A stretch of 64,000 nucleotides of DNA from Acholoe squamosa. Taxonomy: Eukaryota; Annelida; Polychaeta; Phyllodocida; Polynoidae. Made by a program: the position numbers and the translations under genes. Where the stretch lies: the NCBI GenBank assembly GCA_949317995.1, contig OX439039.1, positions 74,472,002 through 74,536,001 of the forward strand, given 5' to 3'. How positions within the stretch are numbered: position 1 is the stretch's first letter; every line of letters begins with the position of its first letter. The notes below the pieces were generated by a model. That model saw nothing but the letters and a program-made list of their open reading frames with translations, made no database searches and was not told the DNA's origin. Positions 51,511 to 63,819 of this stretch are shown piece after piece.

Positions 51511-54500
51511 ATAATGATCCTTGAGTCATGATAATGAGTATAGAGTCATGGGCATCCTCGTTTAGAAGTAAATGGCGAAGGGCAATATATATTAGCGGCC
51601 ATATGACATGGCAACAATATACATAAGCAAATGTCCACAACCATGGGATATTTTTACAATGTAACAAATCCCATGGAAGTGGACATTTGTATTCATGTCA
51701 TGGCCTACAGGGTTATTTTGCTTTTAAATAAAGAAAAATGGCTCAGATCTGTACAAAATCCAAGATGGCCGACACCCATTGAATACGGCCACATTGTATC
51801 CCAATCCCCCAGTGAATATGACATATCCAGTACTGTTCTATAGTAATGATCGTATCTGCCATGACATAAAGTTACAGGCATGGAAGTCTTCAGGGATTTT
51901 CAAGTCCCAAAGCCCTATACATTCATATAAAAAAAACAATATTCAATGGGTTCTTATCAAGCATTTCAGGGATTTTTTGCCTTTCATCTCTGCAATTAAA
52001 ACATTAAGGACTACTAATGCAGGAGTGCATCATGCCTACAGGTTCCCCACTATTTATGGATCATGGTTTTAACGACTTTTAACTGAACGAATAGCGGATG
52101 ATTTACAGGGTTCGCAAGAAAATTCATCCACTCTCGCAAAAGTGTTTTCGAAATATTGTGAATTTGCATGGAATCTTGACAATTGACCCCCTGAATTAGT
52201 CAAAATATTTTAACTGACCTTTTCCAAAAAAATCATTTTAACTGACCTTTAAAGGAAAATAGCTTTAACTGCCTTTTAACTGACCAGTGGGAACCCTGTG
52301 TCTACTGATTGGCATGGTGCATCAGGGAGAGTATCAACCCGGGGTAAACCCTGTATGGTCGGTATGATGCATGAATGTAGACCTGGTGAGTTACTCGCCA
52401 TGGCTGCATTGAAGACCTGGTGAGTTACTCGCCATGGCTGCATTCATGCATCATGAAGACCAATGAGCATGGTGCATTCATGCATCAATCACCCTTAAAG
52501 GGTTAAATGACGAAGTCAACCAGCATGAGTCAAGTACATAGCTCTTTATTCATGGCCCCCGTCTAGGATTAGATGAGTTCAGAGCAGAGATCGCTCTACA
52601 TACATTCAGTATTATATACAGCCTATAACATACGGTACCAAGGAAGCGTGGTTATAACAAAAACCCTAGAACTAGGGACTCTAACTAAGTTAGCACTTTA
52701 AGGATCGCATAGCACCTTAACACCTTCCACCCAGTGGTTGGCATGATGCATGAAAGCAGTCCTGGCGAGTTACTCACCAGGGGTATAGTCGTGCATCATA
52801 TCGACCCAACAGGGTTAATCCGATGCATTCCCAAAGGGTCGGCATGATGCACCAATGCAGTGCTTATTCTGTACTTGCTGGCACTGCATTGGTGCATCAT
52901 GATGGCAAAGGAATATGGTGTCTAAGGCATCATGCCACCCTCATAGAACTAATAACAAAATATGTGAGCTTTAAGCTAAGACACACAGAAAAGGGAAGCA
53001 GGCCCTAAATATGTTGCGAGATTTTGACAATTCATTGCAAAGTAACAACGTATCCAGATGAAAATATCAAATGATTGACGACATGATAGCACCATTTAAT
53101 TCCCTCTTCCTCCTATACAGATCTACGATTATCATATCTAATGGTAAACTAATGGAATGTGTAACTAAAGTAATGCCACGATAAGTAAACTTTGACCTTC
53201 AAATCAGTTTGTGTATGTTAACCCTTTAAGGGCTGCATGATGCCATTAGGTGCATTAATGCATCATGTTGACCTCTAGGGTTGGCATGATGCACCAATGC
53301 AGTGCAGTGCTGGTGATACTTGCCAAGGCTGCATTCATGTATCGTGACAACAATGCTTTAAAGCACTCTGTGGCCCTTTAAGGGTTAGTATTAATATACA
53401 TAGGTACAATACTGCCTTCCACTAAGTGGTATACAAAGCAAACTAGCAGAGAGCTTAGTCTAAAATACTTACAAAATCATACATGTTCAAAGATAGTCAA
53501 ACTCATGGGAAAAGGCAAGATATATGAAAAAGCATGGATATGTGAAAATGAACACTGATGAAGGCTTTTTTTTCAAAATATGATCCTGAAGTTTGGGACT
53601 GCTATAACAAGAGCTAATTTTAAAAAATGATAGATACATTGTTACTCATTTTAAGTCAAGATCTTCCCTTCCTTTGTTGAGAATCATTATGCAATATTCG
53701 TATAGATTATAAAAGCAGACCTTTGGCACTCGATGACGGCCAAAAACAAGGATTCTGACACCTTTACTCAACAAAATAACATTTTAGTACAGAGACCTCG
53801 CGAAAAAAAAAAATCAAAGACAAAAGCAGAAAAGATGGCATCTCTGTAAAAAAAAAAAAAAACCATAATCACCTACACAAACATTATTTTAATTCTCCCA
53901 TTGAGCTCAAGCATAGAACCTCACCTTACAAGTCTATCAAACAGTACAATACATAACCTTATGCATAAAAGCTGCTGCATAATATAATACAAGGTACAAA
54001 ATATACAAATAGTTATAGGATCAAAATGCAGTCCATCGTGTTTTACACAAAACAATAGCCTATCATCATCAACCCTTTAAAGACCGCATAGTGATTCAAT
54101 GCATCATGTCAATTTGTCAGAATGATGTATCAATTCAGCCCTGGCAAGATACTCGCCAAGGCTGCATTCAGGCATCATGCTGACCTTACAGGGTCGATTC
54201 ACCCGCGAAGGATTAGCGTGATGTACAAATGCATTGCTGGCGAGTAGCTTTGTCAGCTATCAATTCACGCACCAAGATGAGAAACGAACATGAACCTTGA
54301 GGCATTATGCGGCCTTAAAAGGGTCAAGTTCATACTGAGAGCATACTGTAATTTTTTTTTTTAGCTGGCATGACGATCATCACAGAATAAAAGCACTCTT
54401 TTTATACACTATATTTCATGAGATTACCCTTAGACTAAGAGATTACCGGTACTCTTTATACAGTTTATAACTGAGATAGACAACATTGAGGAATTTCATA

Positions 54501-54604
54501 GTCATCATTAATAACTGAGAGAAATATATCTCTTAGCCGCATATATATACCAATGCCACCTTAAAAATGGGGGTATAAAAGAACCTCTCGACCGACCATG
54601 ACAC
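51511..54604. other. Gene-poor stretch with foldback repeats
   Basis: No exon recognised. Contains GCATGATG foldback clusters at 52325-52506, 52735-52930, 53220-53390 and 54070-54325. Confidence 0.45.
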
Positions 54605-54607
54605 TAA

Positions 54608-54877
54608 GGCCACACCAAAAAATTAAGTTGGTCTACGGTTCGCCCTCTCCATATTTTCGGAAATACAAAATTTTCTTTTTCTTTGAAAAAAAATTGTCTA
54701 CGGATTTCGCTCGCTTCAGTTTCTACAACAAGTTTTCTCTTTGTGATGTTTGGTAAAATTAAAATTCCCACAAAGGAATCCATTGGACGCCAAAAAATTA
54801 TCTAAAAAAAAAACGCTCGCTCGCACCATTTTTTCAAAACCAAAATCCATAGACCAACTTATTTTTTTGGTGTGGCC
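54608..54877. mobile_element. PIF/Harbinger-like MITE, GGCCACACCAAAAA ends
   Basis: 270 bp. Ends GGCCACACCAAAAAATTAAG and TTATTTTTTTGGTGTGGCC, flanked by TAA (54605-54607, 54878-54880). A 3-bp TWA duplication and GG-starting ends fit the Tourist/PIF-Harbinger group. Confidence 0.75.
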
Positions 54878-55581
54878 TAAACACATTTTTGTCATCACAG
54901 AAAGCCCTTCCCAACATGAAAAATTCCATTTTCTTTCAGACGTGAGTACATTTAATTAAGAGCTATATCAGCTTCACTATGATTTCTATGAGCTGTTCTA
55001 TAAGAATTGTCGCAATACTATTATCTTTTATCTGTCATAGAGTTAACCCTTTCCACCCCTGTGCTTCCCCAACAAAGTGCTATAGTACTGCATATATACA
55101 TGTATGCAGTATAGATGTAAAGGGTTAACGTGTAACACTGGACTTGAGGAATTGTTTTCTTTACACTATCCTGATAATAGACTATAACCATCATTTAATA
55201 GTTTTAATCTGTGATTATTAATTGTAGAAGCTATAGTGTACTTCCTATCAGGCATATGATCTCATGTGCATAAATTCTTGACATATTCCATCCATGCCCC
55301 TCTAGTAACAGAGATCTATCCATAGTAATAGCAATTTTCCACTATAACACTGGTGTGTATCGTACTATATATCTGTACACCTTTCTTATCATTTACATGA
55401 GAAAACTAGATGATAGTTTATTAAAACTAGATGATAGTTCTATTATACAGTATGTTGAATGTATTACACTGGACTTTCTGAACATGTTTAAAAGACACAG
55501 TTTACCCAAACATTAACACATCTCTACTTAGAATCATTACCCTCGGTAGTCTGTTTTCCATGTTTAGTTTATGGGTACTTA

Positions 55582-55828
55582 GGGAGTGATCATTTTTTAA
55601 CAACAGGGGGGGCTGGTGGGTTTGCGCGCGGACGCACAAAAAAAATTTCGGCTTTCCCCTCTCGAGGGGGTAAAATTTTTTCGACCCCCCGATAAGGGAC
55701 AAAAATTGCACATGAAGGTCCCCTTTTAGCCTTTAGTAATGCGCGGGGTTTTCCACTGAAAACAGGTGAAATTATTTTGACCCCCCCATCAGAGGTATTG
55801 AAAAAATTCTGACCCCCCCCCCTCATAA
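55582..55828. mobile_element. G/C-rich TWA MITE copy 6, truncated
   Basis: Starts after TTA with GGGAGTGATCATTTTTTAAC and keeps the internal CGCGGGGTTTTCCACTGAAA block of copies 2 and 3, but lacks the right terminal repeat. Confidence 0.75.
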
Positions 55829-58800
55829 CGCCTGGCAAATACCCATAGATTCCAGTGGTTGAACTTATTAAGGTTACAATCAATATCAAAATCTTGTGAA
55901 AGTAAAGAAATCCCTGCTGCAATGTTTTCAAGCTTACCATTCCATCGATATGTCACAAAACGGACAAAACTTAGTGCACATCTGGTTTGAGCAACATTGA
56001 GATTTAAGTTCAATTTGACTCTTAATTTTCTTCAAGGTATTCCTACATTGCTGAGGTTATTTACATAATTGGGAATTTCATTTAAACCAATTAGGTTTAA
56101 TATTGGTTTATGAGCAGATCTTTGTTTACAAGCTTATCAAATTCAAAGGTTTTACAACTACATTTGTATCAGTCTTTTTGTCTTATGAGTAACATTACAT
56201 TGAGCAACCATATCTTTCACTGGGGACCTTTTTTTTTTAGAACACAAAAAGAGAAATGACTCATTTGATAGACCACAGATTGTAACATTTTTAAAGGGGG
56301 GCTAGCATGGCAAATTTCAACATGGGTACCCTTTCAAAGTTTGTACATAAACTCGCGTCACCCAGCGAAAAATTTGCGACATCCTGATTGATCAATGGGT
56401 GTTCACGTGACTTGCTAAAGCGGGTACGTCTTAGCCGTGCCAGCCCCCCTTTAAAGGCTGGAAATGCATCATTGCAATTGGTCGCCAGGATACTTTCACA
56501 ATGCAGCACTGGTGTGTCTACACGCATGGAATCGTGCCGACCCAAAGGGTTTGACACACCCGAAAACGGTTGGCATGATGCACCAATGAAGTTCTGGCGA
56601 GTGTTGCTGGGCAGAATTACCAGTGTTTCATTTCTGCATCATGACGACAAATAGGCATGATGCACTGATGTAAATAGCAGACCACATGGAGTTATTTATT
56701 GCCATTCACTCTATTAATAATTAAAGATACTTTTTATGGAACTGTCCATATTCTCCTGGAAAGGAAACTACCATTTACTTTGGTGATGCAGCAATTTCTG
56801 TACAAAACCTTCTTGTACGGTACAAAGAGACGTTCTGTGCTCTGAAACCATCTAGGCCGGGACTCGGTAATGCCTCAATTAAAAATACCTGATTATTTTA
56901 CCCTGTAGCCTATGGTAGCATTAGAAAACCAGAGAATTTGGGGACCGAATAGTTAATGCAAGAAGCTAAAGATGTTGGTCGTTTATATCTGGAAAGCCGG
57001 AGAACGATTCCTAATTTTCATAGGACAACAATACTAAATGTTCTTCTTTCATGCAGCCCTAGACACACACCGAAAATGTAATCCTAGAAAGGCCTGAGTA
57101 TAAGATGAGAAATGCCTAGGGGTCTGATTATATGGGGCAACAGCTATAACAATGTATAATAGGTATAGGAAACGCACTTGGATTTCAAGATTCCCTGCAA
57201 TTTTCCTTCATGGGTAAATTTGGAAATGGACGTCGGGGCTATATATGTGGAACATTCGAAACAAATTAAGTATGCTAATTTGTAACAAACATTTGTATAT
57301 TTTTTTTTAAAAGTTAGGTAATACCTAAATGCCTTCAAGCTAGGGAACTTGGTCAAAAAGAGTTCCTTCTAAACAATGCTATTCATGAGGAAAGCCGACC
57401 ACTATGGAATTCCAACTATTTTGGCAAAAACCTTGCTATAGGTTCTCTAATGACGATTATATACCCTCACCTAAATTAAGTCCCTGTGGGCGATATTATG
57501 GGTAACTGCCGGGTACATGATGCCTTATACAGTTTTGTATAAAACCTGATCCTATAGTTTGGGGCCAAAGCCAGTTAACGACAAAGAGATTCACGTCCGA
57601 ATAAATTGGCCATGCGGAGGCTGAGCATGCACACTGCGATGAGTATTGAAAAAGACCCAACCCCTTCTCCCCAATTTAAAATAGTTATTTTTGAGAAATG
57701 CAACATTTTCTCCATCTGAAACATAAATGTGCACAAAATGAAATACAAATTTCTTAAATCTTCAGTCTTTTTGTTTTTTCACTGACAAATTTTTTCTGTG
57801 GAAACTGCTAGATAGAGAGCACAGTGACAAAAAGAAAATCGTTATTTTCTAACCTTTGACCTTCTACATGTATGTCATCGGGGATGTCTTGTACAGTCTT
57901 TTGCCATAACATATCAGTGTTTAACATTCTAATATTATTTTCCACATATTGAGAAGATGCTGTCAATAATTTAAATCGGTTGTTCAATTCATTGATAATG
58001 TATGTAACGTTCCAGACCGTTATTTAGTATTGAAAATGAATAAACTTCCTTATGTGTAAAGACATCAACAATTAACTAACCCGACATAATACACATCCTT
58101 ATTTATACACATATCATACATATATAGATTAAATCAGACACAAAGAGAATGCATAATAGATAGAAAGCCCAGGCAAAGAGAGTGAAACTATTGTCTATAC
58201 AGCTGTGAAGGAATAATATATTCAAGAAGAGATTATCCTACAACATTAAAACTCAGATGTAAAATGATGTCTAACCAACTGTAGTATTAAAGCTTCTTTA
58301 AAACTGATACATTTAAAGTGCCCATAATCTTTCAGTATGTTCTCATTTCTATAGAAATGGAGGACCCATTAGAAAGCCTAGTTTTAAGAGACCCCCCCCG
58401 TAAAAACTCTTTAAGGTCTGGTTTTCTATAGGGAAATCTGGGTTTTCTTAACATGTTTCATGAGCGATTATTAGCAACCAGTTTCTTCTCTTTTCTACTA
58501 TCTGTCTGAGCACATACATGCAAATTGTCAGACATCGTTAGGTCATTGGACCAGTAAGTCTATATCCTAAATCGAGGATTCTCTAGAAACTCAGAGCAGT
58601 CTGGGCGAAATGGACTATGCCTTCACATAAACACACCCTCATTTATATACAATTCAATGCTCCCTTTCCTAAGAATTTCCATTATTTGTATTATGACTAG
58701 AAACTACACAAGCATGGCGATTGGTATACATGTGTTCTCTTTGGAAGTCATTCACTCTAATGGCCAAAGGATCAGGTGGTAGTATATATAGATAAGAACC

Positions 58801-58974
58801 AGATTACCGCTGATAAGGGGAGCAAGGCTGTAGCTGCTGCTGCTATATAAAGATGCATGGAAGAGGAACCAGTTGGCGGAGAAGGGGAGGGTGTAGACTA
58901 GATGGTAGTTGTAGGGGGTCCTGGTAGGGTGGTCCTCCAGGGTTCCACCTCTTTGGTATCCATGCTGGGTGAGG
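55829..58974. other. Gene-poor stretch
   Basis: No exon recognised on either strand. One GCATGATG foldback copy at 56555-56690. The segment just left of 58975 probably holds the 3' UTR of the minus-strand gene. Confidence 0.4.
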
Positions 58975-59013
58975 CTACCTTAACCTGCCACCTTTTGTCA
59001 TGTACATCCAGTC
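58975..59013 (-). CDS. Unrecognised gene, last exon
   Basis: Acceptor TTCTTGTAG, then DWMYMTKGGRLR and TAG. A longer open frame exists in another phase, but phase matching with the previous exon selects this short one. Confidence 0.55.
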   Translation of the reverse strand, partial: DWMYMTKGGRLR

Positions 59014-62000
59014 CTACAAGAAGGAAAGATAAATATAAGCACTTAATGTATTAATTTTACATGTATTAATAAGCACACAGTAAGATTAAAAGCCCTACGA
59101 ATCTAACATACCGTAAACTCCCGCGTATAAGACGCGTCCTCTACGCCAAACAAAATGCTGGTGCGTCTTATAGGATTTTCTGAAGTTGGGGGTGCGTCTT
59201 ATACGAGGGGTAATTTTACTATAGAACAGTACTGGATTGACAAAAATCACCCCTAAGAGGTGCGTCTTATACGCGAAAATGCTTCTCCCAAGAAGGGGGT
59301 GCGTCCTATACGCGCAACGCGTCTTCTACGCGGGAGATTACGGTACGTACTTAAGAGTTCAAATGACCTCCCACAATTGGTAGATTGTCAGTTACTTGTA
59401 TTCTAATCATGTAGAGAAGGGTAACGTCTTCGCTTATGCTAGTAAAGTCAGTTTGACTATCCCAGAAATCGTGAAAATCAAAAAACTTCCTAGCAACATG
59501 CCCAAAAGGAGTGTGGTTTGGATTTATACTTGAGAATGTATTACTGATACATGTACTAACAACATCATTCGCGATCATTTTTTTTTTTTTTAATTTCTCC
59601 ATGATGCGTCTCAATAGTTTGGCACCTGCTCAGCCCTGCCCCATTTCACAGTCCCAGTTTATCCCTGGACACAGTTATCATCAAATGTCTGATAATGTAC
59701 AATCCGACTTACCAATGCGAAAACAGCACCAAGTAGAACAGCTTTCACCCGCACATCGAGATCAATAGGGACTGAAATGGAATAAAAAGTAGTCTAACAA
59801 CCGAAATTGGACTAAAATTTTGAGGTGCACAAAAAAATTAAAGAATTGGAAAGATGCACTAAATCACGACAATCCTTTACTTTTCAGGCTGCATTTTGTG
59901 CATCATGATAACAAATCGACTTGATAATAATTTATATGGTTACATTTACTATAAGCATCGGCGTTTGAATAACATCCAGTCTTCTATGAATACCGTAATC
60001 TCCCGCGTATAAGGCGCGTCTTATACGAGGGGTTTTAGTTATCCCAAAATCCACAAGGGGGATACCAAGACCTTTCTTTTGATATGTTACACTTCCGCTA
60101 AGTCCTAATAGGACATGATGTGGGCCAGAGGGGTCTGGGGGACCCTAGGTACACGTAGCTTTTTGAATTTTTAAAATCCATTCAGTAGAACAAAAGATAT
60201 GAATTTTTGATTTTTTTGGTAATATTTACAAACTCTGGGTGCGCCTTATACGCGGGCTGCGCCTTATACGCGGGAGATTACGGTATGTGAATATGCATAT
60301 TGGTATTAGACACTAGCCAGTCTCGTAGCCTAACCAAAAGTTGGGCTACTAGGCGTACCGCATTTAAATCGGAGGGGGGGGGGGTCAAAAGGGCTGGCTG
60401 CTTTGGAAACAGATGTCTCTAGGAACAATGTTACCCATAATCACACAGGTTTATGTGACAACAAGGTGGGTTACATCAATTGAGACCTTGAAACTAGTGA
60501 TATAAGTGTATTGGGCAGATTTCTGGATGAATCTGCGGCTGTAAAGAGAACGGGGCCATTTTTACATTATATACATAATGATAAATAGTAATACAGTCGA
60601 CCCTTGCTTCCTCGACCCTTTGATTCCTCAGAACCCGCATTGCCACAGACAGAAGAGTTGCGACTGGCAAGAGCCAACTTTACACTTGAGTCAGTCTGTA
60701 AACGGCAAATTCATGGTACAGACAACATGCAGTCTAATTAGTCACAAGCTACAGATCAAGCCAGAAAAACCTAGTCCATGACATTTATGGGACCTACCTC
60801 CATATCAAAACCGTTAAGAGAGATTTATAGCTGAATGATTACTCTCAAACAACTTGCTCGTTTTATCGCTGTGCATTTCACAATCTCAATATCAGATTAT
60901 AAGCACAATCTCAAATCATAAGCGCAAGTTTTCTTTTAATATCTGAGAGCTTAAAGTTGGCATGTCTGCTATCACAGTATCAAATTTAGGGTTTGTTATC
61001 AATCACATATAGACAATGTTGTAAACCATGTGGAGCAGAAATATTTCATACAAATATAAGATATATCTAATATTTGTATGAAATATTTCTGCTCCAAATA
61101 GAAATATTTCATACAAATATAAGATATATCTAATATTTGTATGAAATATTTCTGCTCCAAAACAAGGAAAACCCATGCCCTGTATTTATTTCTATCCTAG
61201 TAATAAATCATGTCTGATTTCCTATAGAGGGAGCCTGTCTGCTGTGAATGATTGTCCATCTCTAAAGTTCAAGGTGTACTAAACACTACTCAAAGCCTGT
61301 CAGACTAGCCAACAGGTGGTACTGAGGTGAGCAGGTATGTCAAGGGCTATCCAGTCAAGTGCATTGTGTTGTGATTAGACACTTCATTTTGAGGCACTTT
61401 GAGCAAGCAATGATTTGAACAATATAAGCATGGCACAAGAGATGAGCATTTACAAACTATTTAGACATGTTTCCACAAATTTTCAATTCTGTCTTTATAG
61501 CAGATATACCAACTTTAAATGAGCTGAAGAGTTATCTAGAATTGGGCCACTTACATGTTATTCCATAGTCTTTGTTGGAGCGGCGCACTTCATGCATGAT
61601 GCCATGCCAGTGATGGACAGCCAGTCGGCCCAATTCGTTCTCAAGGTCGGGGGTATAGATCTACAAGATAACCAAATTGATTCTTATGGTGTTAGGTATT
61701 CTATCACAAACCAACAATAACTTTATTCCTCTAAAAGTTGGGTATACAAGTGTAGAGGTCGGCTGAAAAAGTATCTGGAGAAACTGGGAGTTGAACCCGG
61801 GACCCTCCAGTCTGCAGACCGTTGCTCTACTGCTGAGCTACTTCCCTGTCTGACATTCTCTACCTTCCAACTACACCTGGATCGATATGACACACACTAG
61901 CGGAGCAGTGACCACCAGGTAACCGGCTCCTGAGAGTCGATCTACCAGGTACAGGGATTTCCGGTCCCCTACACAAGTATCTAGAAGTATGGTAGTAGTC

Positions 62001-62233
62001 TCAACACTATACCTCCTGTTTTTCATGCCACTCCTTACTATTTCTAATGTTTTAAAAATCGGAAATATTTTCGTTTGGTCATCATAGGTGCACTTATAGA
62101 TCTACATTTGAAGAACATAATGACTAAATGCAGTAATTTACCAACCTCAAGATCATCTGGGCCGCCCCGCATGACTAGCATGACGTCTTCTTGGCTATTC
62201 AACACAAGATACTCTTGGACAAAGTAGGTGTGA
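58975..62233 (-). CDS. C-terminal four exons of an unrecognised protein
   Basis: Minus strand. Exons 62233-62146, 61660-61555, 59771-59713 and 59013-58975 join in matching phases (0, 1, 0) and end in TAG at 58975-58977. All acceptors and donors are GT-AG. The roughly 96 residues contain HTYFVQEYLVLNSQEDVM, GGPDDLEIYTPDLENELG, HHWHGIMHEVRRSNKDYG and VKAVLLGAVFALDWMYM. Codon content and phase consistency argue that it is real. I do not recognise the family. The 5' exons should lie at or beyond the right edge. Confidence 0.65.
59112..59343. mobile_element. CCGTAA MITE
   Basis: Ends CCGTAAACTCCCGCGTATAA and CTACGCGGGAGATTACGG, TA flanks. Same subfamily as 50245-50475. Lies in an intron of the minus-strand gene. 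Confidence 0.8.
59713..59771 (-). CDS. Unrecognised gene, exon n-1
   Basis: 59 nt, acceptor CCATTTCAG, donor GCATTG/GTAAGT, phase 1 in and 0 out. Codes PIDLDVRVKAVLLGAVFAL, a short hydrophobic segment. Too short to be found as a free-standing frame. Confidence 0.65.
59994..60284. mobile_element. CCGTAA MITE
   Basis: Ends CCGTAATCTCCCGCGTATAA and TTATACGCGGGAGATTACGG, TA flanks. Interior (TTTTGATATGTTACACT, TTCAGTAGAACAAAAGATA) is the inverse of 38467-38754, so these two form the longer subfamily. Confidence 0.8.
61031..61153. repeat. Duplicated 66-nt palindrome
   Basis: 61031-61096 is a near-perfect palindrome: TGGAGCAGAAATATTTCATA, then AGATATATCT at the centre, then the complement. 61100-61153 repeats all but the outer arms. 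Either can form a hairpin with roughly 26-bp arms. Confidence 0.9.
61555..61660 (-). CDS. Unrecognised gene, exon n-2
   Basis: 106 nt, acceptor TATCTTGTAG, donor ACAT/GTAAGT, phase 0 in and 1 out. Codes IYTPDLENELGRLAVHHWHG, then IMHEVRRSNKDYGIT. The other two frames contain stops. Confidence 0.7.
61777..61847 (-). tRNA. tRNA-Cys(GCA)-like sequence, gene or tRNA-derived repeat
   Basis: 71 nt. On the minus strand: a 7-bp acceptor with one mismatch and wobble pairs, TAGCTCAGCAGTAGAGC D-arm and A box, anticodon arm GTCTGCAGAC with loop CTGCAGA (anticodon GCA), and GGGTTCAACTCCC T-arm and B box with one mismatch. Imperfect stems suggest a pseudogene or SINE head rather than a housekeeping tRNA. 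Confidence 0.5.
62146..62233 (-). CDS. Unrecognised gene, exon n-3
   Basis: 88 nt, acceptor CAATTCCAG, donor TTGAG/GTTGGT, phase 2 in and 0 out. Codes HTYFVQEYLVLNSQEDVMLV followed by MRGGPDDLE. Confidence 0.65.
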
Positions 62234-62719
62234 CTGGAATTGATAAAAAAAAAAACATGGTTTTATGGAGAATCTATATGAAAATTGAAATGAAACAAAA
62301 GGGGTCTACAATCTAAAAGAAAATGCAAATGTGTATTACTGAAAAATCAAACGGTCCATTTTCATTTCCTCTACCCAGTTTTACCCTCCAAGAATACAGG
62401 ACAGCATTTTATCGAATGACACATGAATGGATCCCTGACAAGTAACTCGCTAGTGCTCCGTCTATGTATCATGCGTTCCCTAATGGTGGAGAGCACCCCC
62501 CCCCCCCAAAAAAAAAAAAAAAGAAATTGCTCCAAGATTGCTGTGTACGCTCCTACCATCATGTGCCTAGGGACCAGTTGGCAGGTCTAATCAATGATGT
62601 GCCTACACGTTCGTCTGTAGACTGGGCCAGTGCGGCAGCACTGCATTGATGAATCGTAATAAACATGAAGTTTTGAGCCATCATGAACTCTGTCATTAGA
62701 GGGTAAATTGAGGTTTAAG

Positions 62720-63274
62720 CCCGGGGGGCCACTTGAGGATATATGGCAACCATGTGCGTACAAAAACTAGAGGGAAAGGGGTACATTTTGGATCCTAGGG
62801 ACGGATCCGCCCGGATCCGTTAAAAGGGGCCTATTTGGCTTCAATTTAGGCTAAAAGGGGTACCCTTTTAGAGGGCTTCCAAACGGGGAAAGAATTTTTT
62901 AAATATTCCAACTAGAACCAGAGTTAGCCTTCATTTTTATAAATTCTCATTTTCTTTTAGCAAATTAGCAAAGCAAAATGTGGCCGGGAAAGGGATACTT
63001 TTTTCCCAGGAAATTCACAAATTTTGGATGGGAAAAATCTTGAAATATGGACGGGAAAGGGGTACATTCTATGGAGATATTCCGTTGAAAGGGTCTCAAA
63101 ATTGAGTAAAGCACTTGTTGGATCCTAATAGCAGGGAAAGGGGTACTTTTTCAAACTATTTCATGCCAAAAGGGGCCCATTTTTATGGAAATTTACCACG
63201 CTAAAAGGGGTACCAGTTCTAGGGTCATGTACGCACATGGTTACTATAGAACATATAGGGAGTGGCCCCCCGGG
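62720..63274. mobile_element. 555-bp element with 8-bp target duplication
   Basis: Ends CCCGGGGGGCCACT and AGTGGCCCCCCGGG, with TGTGCGTACA/TGTACGCACA further in. Perfect 8-bp flanks GGTTTAAG at 62712-62719 and 63275-63282. An 8-bp duplication is typical of hAT but not unique to it. Repeats of AAAGGGGTAC and GGATCCG inside. No transposase. Confidence 0.8.
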
Positions 63275-63638
63275 GGTTTAAGACATCTATCAGAAGACTG
63301 TGTGGCATGTTTCTCACTGCTAATTCAATCACTCTGCCATTTTCATCAACCTGGCATTCACATACAGAGCCTGTCAAAGTTTGACCACAAACTGAGTCGG
63401 TGCTTCTAGGCTGTCTCAGGGAGCCTAGTATTTTGCTCATTAATTTGGAGTCCTCCTTTTTATTTCTTTATTTCAGTTCGGTTAAATACGGTGGTATGTG
63501 GTAGTATAATGGCCTGGTAACCCAAATGTGTCTGGATACTAGTCCTTTATGGGCCGTAGAATCGTGTTCTTCTTTTTTTAATAAATGTCTTCTTTCTGTC
63601 TTGCAGGGTTAGCCTGTATGATACATGGATGCACGGAT

Positions 63639-63819
63639 CAGGGGCGGATCCAGAAGGGATGGTCTAGGGGGGGCACAGCCAAGAAAAATTGGTCATGGGG
63701 GGGGCACAACCGGGTGTTCGGGCAACGTTTCCTATAGTTAAAGAGCCATAGCCTGGCCCAACGTCTGGGGTCTAGGGGGGCACGTGCCCCCTAGCCCCCC
63801 CCCCCTTGAATCCGCCCCT
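63639..63819. mobile_element. hAT-like MITE, CAGGGGCGGATCCA ends
   Basis: About 181 bp, left CAGGGGCGGATCCAG and right TGAATCCGCCCCT, G-rich then C-rich interior. Inserted in a GCATGATG foldback copy (TACATGGATGCAC on the left, ATGGATGCAGC on the right). Confidence 0.6.

Noticed and set aside
63225-63440. Minus-strand frame containing ECQVDENGRVIELAVRN, a possible exon of the unrecognised gene
   Set aside because: No donor of the required phase, and the frame runs into the 555-bp transposon. It remains a weak candidate only.
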